From an uncultured Rhodanobacteraceae bacterium (lineage in GTDB: Bacteria; Pseudomonadota; Gammaproteobacteria; Xanthomonadales; Ahniellaceae): a DNA stretch of 9,225 bases. Position 1 is the first letter of the stretch; each line of letters opens with the position of its first letter. The stretch is taken from NCBI GenBank assembly GCA_937873105.1, contig CALMWD010000029.1:1-9225 (forward strand). The letters run 5' to 3'. The notes under the pieces were generated by a model. That model did no database searches and was not told the DNA's origin. It saw nothing but the letters and a program-made list of their open reading frames with translations. The position numbers and the translations under genes were made by a program. Of this stretch, positions 6,379 through 9,225 are shown piece by piece.

Positions 6379-7083
6379 TCAGGACGAGACGCCGACGCCT
6401 GCGGTCGCGAGCGCCTGCTGGTAGCGCTTCATCAGGATCTCGACGCGGTCGACGTAGACGCGCGTCTCGGCATAAGGCGGGACACCGCCATATTTTTTCA
6501 CCGCGCCTTCGCCGGCGTTGTAGGCCGCTGCGGCCAGCTTGATGTCGCCGTCGTAGCGATCGAGCAGGCCGGCCAGGTGCTTGACGCCGGCCTTGATGTT
6601 CTGGGCGGCGTCGTAGGCATTGCTGACGCCGTACATGCCGGCGGTGGCCGGCATCAGCTGCATCAGCCCCTGGGCGCCCTTGTGCGAACGCGCCATCGGA
6701 TTGAAGGCCGATTCGGCATGGATCAGGGCGCGCACGAGGGCGGCATCGACCCCGTGTTCGGCCGCAGCGGCGGCGATCTCGGCCGCGTACGCGGTCGTGT
6801 TCAGCCGCGTGGCGTTCCAGTTGATCGTCGAATGCACGTTGCAGGCCGGGCATGCGTCGACGTACACCACCGAGTACCCGCCCGACATCGGCGGCTTGGA
6901 CGTGAAATGCACGGTGCCGTTGCTGTCGACGCGCTTGTAGTAGCGCTCGCCGGTGCCGGGCAGACGGCTGTTGCTGCTGACGATGTTGATCACGCCGCTC
7001 TTGTCCTTGAACACGCGCACGTCGCCGGCCGAGGCGGCCAACGGAAGCAGCAGGAGCAGTGCGAGACGGGCAAACGAACGCAA
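6379..7083 (-). CDS. Periplasmic lytic transglycosylase (SLT domain)
   Basis: The likely reaction is non-hydrolytic cleavage of the MurNAc-GlcNAc bond of peptidoglycan, leaving 1,6-anhydro ends. The 234-residue product has a signal peptide (residues 1 to about 19). An N-terminal part follows with two short repeats resembling the DUF4124 pattern ([14 protein letters not shown] at 24-37 and [15 protein letters not shown] at 48-62), then a CPAC motif (78-81). The C-terminal SLT catalytic domain (about 97-222) has Glu124 (HAESAFNP) as the catalytic acid, GLMQLMP (139-145) and [14 protein letters not shown] (187-200). The start is a TTG at 7083, chosen because GGAG lies 7 bases upstream and the signal peptide begins there. 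It lies 84 bp upstream of the beta-helix gene on the same strand and may be cotranscribed with it. Confidence 0.93.
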   Translation of the reverse strand: MRSFARLALLLLLPLAASAGDVRVFKDKSGVINIVSSNSRLPGTGERYYKRVDSNGTVHFTSKPPMSGGYSVVYVDACPACNVHSTINWNATRLNTTAYAAEIAAAAAEHGVDAALVRALIHAESAFNPMARSHKGAQGLMQLMPATAGMYGVSNAYDAAQNIKAGVKHLAGLLDRYDGDIKLAAAAYNAGEGAVKKYGGVPPYAETRVYVDRVEILMKRYQQALATAGVGVSS

Positions 7084-7123
7084 GCGGGGACTCCGGAATC
7101 GACGCTCGGACCACCCGGGCGCG

Positions 7124-7139
7124 GCGAAAGTTTCGCGAA
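7124..7139. repeat. Nested palindromes between the transglycosylase and miaB
   Basis: GCGAAA-G-TTTCGC (7124-7136) is a perfect 6-bp inverted repeat around one base, and it overlaps a second palindrome, TTCGCGAA (7132-7139). They lie in the divergent intergenic region, about 41 bases upstream of the transglycosylase start codon. This could be an operator for either gene, or chance in a GC-rich region. Confidence 0.3.
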
Positions 7140-7177
7140 TCCGCCCCGAATTTGCCAGTGCGGCCGCCTTGACAGCC

Positions 7178-7183
7178 TACAAT
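7178..7183 (+). promoter_or_regulatory. Candidate -10 element for miaB
   Basis: TACAAT matches the -10 consensus at 5 of 6 positions. The best -35 partner, TTGCCA at 7152-7157, is 20 bases away, longer than ideal. A perfect TTGACA at 7169-7174 is far too close to serve this -10. If used, transcription would start near 7190, inside the first arm of the hairpin at 7188-7213. Confidence 0.35.
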
Positions 7184-7187
7184 CCGC

Positions 7188-7219
7188 GCCGCGCACGCCG
7201 TAAACTGCGCGGCTTTTTT
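7188..7219 (+). terminator. Terminator-shaped hairpin in the miaB leader
   Basis: GCCGCGCA (7188-7195) pairs perfectly with TGCGCGGC (7206-7213) around a 10-base loop, and six T residues (7214-7219) follow at once. This is the shape of a rho-independent terminator, yet it lies 18 bases before the miaB start codon. No plus-strand gene ends nearby: the nearest upstream plus-strand stop is at 5182. It may act as an attenuator, block distant read-through, or be a 5'-end stem-loop. Confidence 0.55.
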
Positions 7220-7237
7220 CGAATCCCAAGGTGCCTC

Positions 7238-8569
7238 ATGGCCGGCAAGCTGTTCATCAAGACCCACGGTTGCCAGATGAACGAGTACGACTCGACCAAG
7301 ATGGTCGACGTGCTCGCGGCCTCGCATGGCCTGGAGGTGACCGCGAACGAGGCCGAGGCCGACGTCATCCTGATCAACACCTGCTCGATCCGCGAGAAGG
7401 CGCAGGAAAAGGTGTTCAGCCAGCTCGGTCGCTGGCGCGAGCTGAAGAAGGCGCGCGGCGGCAACGTGATCATTGGTGTCGGCGGCTGCGTCGCGTCCCA
7501 GGAAGGCGAGGCCATCATCGATCGCGCCCCCTTCGTCGACCTCGTCTTCGGCCCGCAAACCCTGCACCGCCTGCCCGAGATGATCGAGGCCAAGCGCGCC
7601 TCGAACCGGCCCCAGGTCGACATCTCGTTCCCCGAGATCGAGAAGTTCGACCACCTGCCGCCGCCGCGCAAGGAAGGCCCGACCGCCTTCGTCTCGATCA
7701 TGGAAGGCTGCTCGAAGTACTGCGCCTTCTGCGTCGTGCCCTACACGCGTGGCGAGGAAGTGTCGCGCCCGTTCGCGGACGTGATGGCGGAAGTGCGCGC
7801 GCTCGAACGCCAGGGCGTGCGCGAGGTCAACCTGCTCGGCCAGAACGTCAACGCCTACCGCGGCGAGATGGACGACGGCGACAGCGCCGACCTGGCCTTC
7901 CTGATCGAGGCCATCGCCGCCCTGCCCGGCATCGGCCGGATCCGCTTCACGACCTCGCACCCGATGGAGTTCACCGATCGCCTGGTCGACGCCTACGCGA
8001 ACGTGCCCAAGCTCGCGAACTACCTGCACCTGCCGGTGCAGTCCGGCTCGGACCGCATCCTGGCCGCGATGAAGCGCGGCTACACCGTGCTCGAGTTCAA
8101 GGCGCGCATCCGCAAGCTGCGCGCGGTGCGGCCGGACATCTCGATCAGCACCGACATCATCGTCGGCTTCCCCGGCGAGACCGACAAGGACTTCGCCGCG
8201 ACGATGAAGCTGTGCGAAGACATCGGCTTCGACCAGAGCTTCAGCTTCGTCTATTCGCGCCGCCCCGGCACGCCGGCCGCGAACCTTGCCGACGACACGC
8301 CCGAACCGGTCAAGTTCGAGCGCCTGCAGCAGCTTCAGGCGGCGATCACGGCGAATGCCCGCAAGATCAGCGAAGCCATGGTCGGCACCGCGCAACGCGT
8401 CCTGGTCGAAAGCGTGAGCAAGAAGAGCGAGCGCGAGCTCACCGGCCGCACCGAGAACATGCGCTACGTGAACTTTCCGGCGCCGGCCGAACTGATCGGC
8501 CAGTTCGCGGACGTGGTGATCACCGAAGCCTTGAGCAACTCGCTGCGCGGACGCCTCGCCGGCGCATAG
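7238..8569 (+). CDS. miaB: tRNA-2-methylthio-N6-isopentenyladenosine synthase
   Basis: MiaB adds a methylthio group to i6A at position 37 of tRNAs that read codons starting with U. The 443-residue product has the N-terminal methylthiotransferase domain with three cysteines for the auxiliary [4Fe-4S] cluster (Cys12 in [12 protein letters not shown], Cys49 in [10 protein letters not shown], Cys84 in GVGGCVAS). The radical-SAM motif follows (Cys158, Cys162, Cys165 in [17 protein letters not shown]), then [12 protein letters not shown] and [10 protein letters not shown], and a C-terminal TRAM domain from about 383. The ATG at 7238 has AAGG 6 bases upstream; the frame is open further upstream but has no homology there. 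Length and motifs are complete. The usual phoH-ybeY partners do not follow; a globin gene does. Confidence 0.97.
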   Translation: MAGKLFIKTHGCQMNEYDSTKMVDVLAASHGLEVTANEAEADVILINTCSIREKAQEKVFSQLGRWRELKKARGGNVIIGVGGCVASQEGEAIIDRAPFVDLVFGPQTLHRLPEMIEAKRASNRPQVDISFPEIEKFDHLPPPRKEGPTAFVSIMEGCSKYCAFCVVPYTRGEEVSRPFADVMAEVRALERQGVREVNLLGQNVNAYRGEMDDGDSADLAFLIEAIAALPGIGRIRFTTSHPMEFTDRLVDAYANVPKLANYLHLPVQSGSDRILAAMKRGYTVLEFKARIRKLRAVRPDISISTDIIVGFPGETDKDFAATMKLCEDIGFDQSFSFVYSRRPGTPAANLADDTPEPVKFERLQQLQAAITANARKISEAMVGTAQRVLVESVSKKSERELTGRTENMRYVNFPAPAELIGQFADVVITEALSNSLRGRLAGA

Positions 8570-8587
8570 CGCGACGCGTGGCAGGAT

Positions 8588-8610
8588 GGCGCCGCGGGTC
8601 ACGCGGCGCC
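8588..8610 (+). terminator. Hairpin terminator after miaB
   Basis: GGCGCCGCG (8588-8596) and CGCGGCGCC (8602-8610) form a perfect 9-bp GC stem with a 5-base loop, starting 18 bases after the miaB stop. The bases that follow, GGCAATTCTTTGCG, hold only a weak T-rich stretch, so termination may be incomplete and the globin gene may receive read-through. Confidence 0.55.
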
Positions 8611-8688
8611 GGCAATTCTTTGCGTTTCGATCCAGCCCCGCGTCAGCGACATGGCGTCATGCTCGGCGTTTCACAGGGAGAGAAACGC

Positions 8689-9093
8689 ATGGCCGACACC
8701 TCCGACGCCCTGCCGCAAAGTTTCGGGCGTTGCCTGCGCAACAAGGATTTCATCGCGCGCTTCTACGAGATCTTCCTGGCCAGCCATCCGGACATCGCGC
8801 CGATGTTTGCGAAGACCGACTTCGCCCAGCAGCGCCTGGCGCTGCGCCGCGGCATCAGCGTCGCGATCTCGTTCGCAGCCGGCAGCAACCTGGTCAACCG
8901 CACGGTCGAGCAGATGGCGCACATCCACTCGCGCAAGGGCCGCACGCCGGTGCCGCCGCCGCTGTACCCGTACTGGATCGAGAGCCTGCTGCAGACCGTG
9001 CGCGAGAACGACTCCGAGGCCTCGCCGGCCCTGATGCTGCGCTGGTCGCAGGCGATGCAGCAGGTCGTCAACCGCTTCAGCAAGGACTACTGA
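8689..9093 (+). CDS. Single-domain globin-like heme protein
   Basis: The 134-residue product aligns by eye with the globin domain of flavohemoglobins: FYEIFLASHPDIAPMF matches the B-C helices, with Tyr26 at B10 and Phe40 at CD1. Gln48 is near the distal E7 site, and VEQMAHIH ends in His80, the likely proximal F8 heme ligand. No reductase domain follows, so this is a stand-alone globin. Possible roles are O2 or NO binding, NO or peroxide detoxification with an external reductase, or sensing; the sequence does not decide. The ATG at 8689 has a strong GGGAGAG ribosome binding site; an in-frame ATG at 8659 lacks one. I see no clear promoter between 8611 and 8688, so transcription may partly come from miaB. 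Confidence 0.8.
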   Translation: MADTSDALPQSFGRCLRNKDFIARFYEIFLASHPDIAPMFAKTDFAQQRLALRRGISVAISFAAGSNLVNRTVEQMAHIHSRKGRTPVPPPLYPYWIESLLQTVRENDSEASPALMLRWSQAMQQVVNRFSKDY

Positions 9094-9161
9094 CCGGCGG
9101 CGACGCTGCAAACGCGGCGGCGATGCGGCATGCTCCCGCCCCGATTACCGAGGAAAACCCC

Positions 9162-9225
9162 ATGAAACCGACGCTTCGCCGCTTGCTGGCCGTGGTCCTG
9201 CTCGGCGGATCGGCACTGGCCTTTG
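9162..9225 (+). CDS. Start of an exported protein, cut by the window end
   Basis: The first 21 codons read MKPTLRRLLAVVLLGGSALAF: positively charged N-region, hydrophobic core and a small-residue end, i.e. a Sec signal peptide, with cleavage likely near SALA. The ATG at 9162 has a good GAGGA ribosome binding site 7 bases upstream. It begins 68 bp after the globin stop with no clear promoter between them, so it is probably cotranscribed with the globin. The function of the mature protein cannot be known from the window. Confidence 0.8.
   Translation, partial: MKPTLRRLLAVVLLGGSALAF

Noticed and set aside
7169..7174. Perfect -35 hexamer TTGACA upstream of miaB.
   Set aside because: No -10 lies 16-18 bases downstream; TACAAT is only 3 bases away and TAAACT is 26 bases away, so it is probably coincidental.
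6953..7237. An N-terminal extension of MiaB in the same frame.
   Set aside because: It overlaps the divergent transglycosylase gene and the miaB leader hairpin, and family homology begins at the ATG at 7238, which has its own ribosome binding site.
6323..8602. A 759-codon open frame on the minus strand opposite miaB and running into the transglycosylase region.
   Set aside because: It lies antisense to miaB and in the wrong frame for the transglycosylase. Its composition is that of a shadow frame and no domain is visible.
9095..9130. Repeated CGGCGGCGA motif after the globin gene.
   Set aside because: Two short GC-rich copies are within what base composition alone would produce.
1..9225. 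Search for CRISPR arrays, insertion sequences, tRNA or rRNA genes, toxin-antitoxin pairs and phage genes.
   Set aside because: No spaced repeats, transposase motifs, terminal inverted repeats or RNA-gene signatures were seen by eye; all long stretches are explained by the listed genes.

Overview
The window reads as ordinary chromosome of a GC-rich gammaproteobacterium. The order Lysobacterales (Xanthomonadales) is the best guess. This rests on the petABC-sspA-sspB gene order, on -10 elements of the TACAAT/TAGAAT type, and on a secreted protein ending in LFGNGFD, a tail I recall from that order. The lineage is inferred from gene content, not computed.

Left part, minus strand (1-3918). A five-gene run reads leftward: Rieske protein, cytochrome b, cytochrome c1 (the complete bc1 complex), then SspA and SspB. 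The pet genes are tightly packed (2 bp and 10 bp gaps) behind a good promoter at 3977-4006. SspA follows after a 109 bp gap that holds a hairpin and a possible secondary promoter. SspB starts just after the SspA stop. To the left of sspB a promoter and the first 15 codons of a probable Ser/Thr protein kinase run off the window edge.

Middle (4055-7083). A membrane-anchored HtrA/DegS-type serine protease is divergent from petABC. It meets, tail to tail with 8 bp between, a secreted right-handed beta-helix protein on the minus strand. Upstream of that, on the same strand, lies a periplasmic lytic transglycosylase. The leader of the beta-helix gene holds a long inverted repeat whose 3' arm is the ribosome binding site. 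This is the most interesting regulatory structure I found.

Right part, plus strand (7238-9225). miaB (tRNA ms2i6A37 methylthiotransferase) is followed by a hairpin terminator, a small single-domain globin and the signal peptide of a further exported protein cut by the window end. A terminator-shaped hairpin with a T6 run lies inside the miaB leader.

Most genes are housekeeping: respiration, proteolysis control, tRNA modification and cell-wall turnover. I see no mobile element, CRISPR array, tRNA or rRNA, and no convincing new multigene system. The points worth following are RNA-level: the sequestered ribosome binding site, the miaB leader hairpin and the 5'-end hairpin of the pet mRNA. Several genes also have non-ATG starts.
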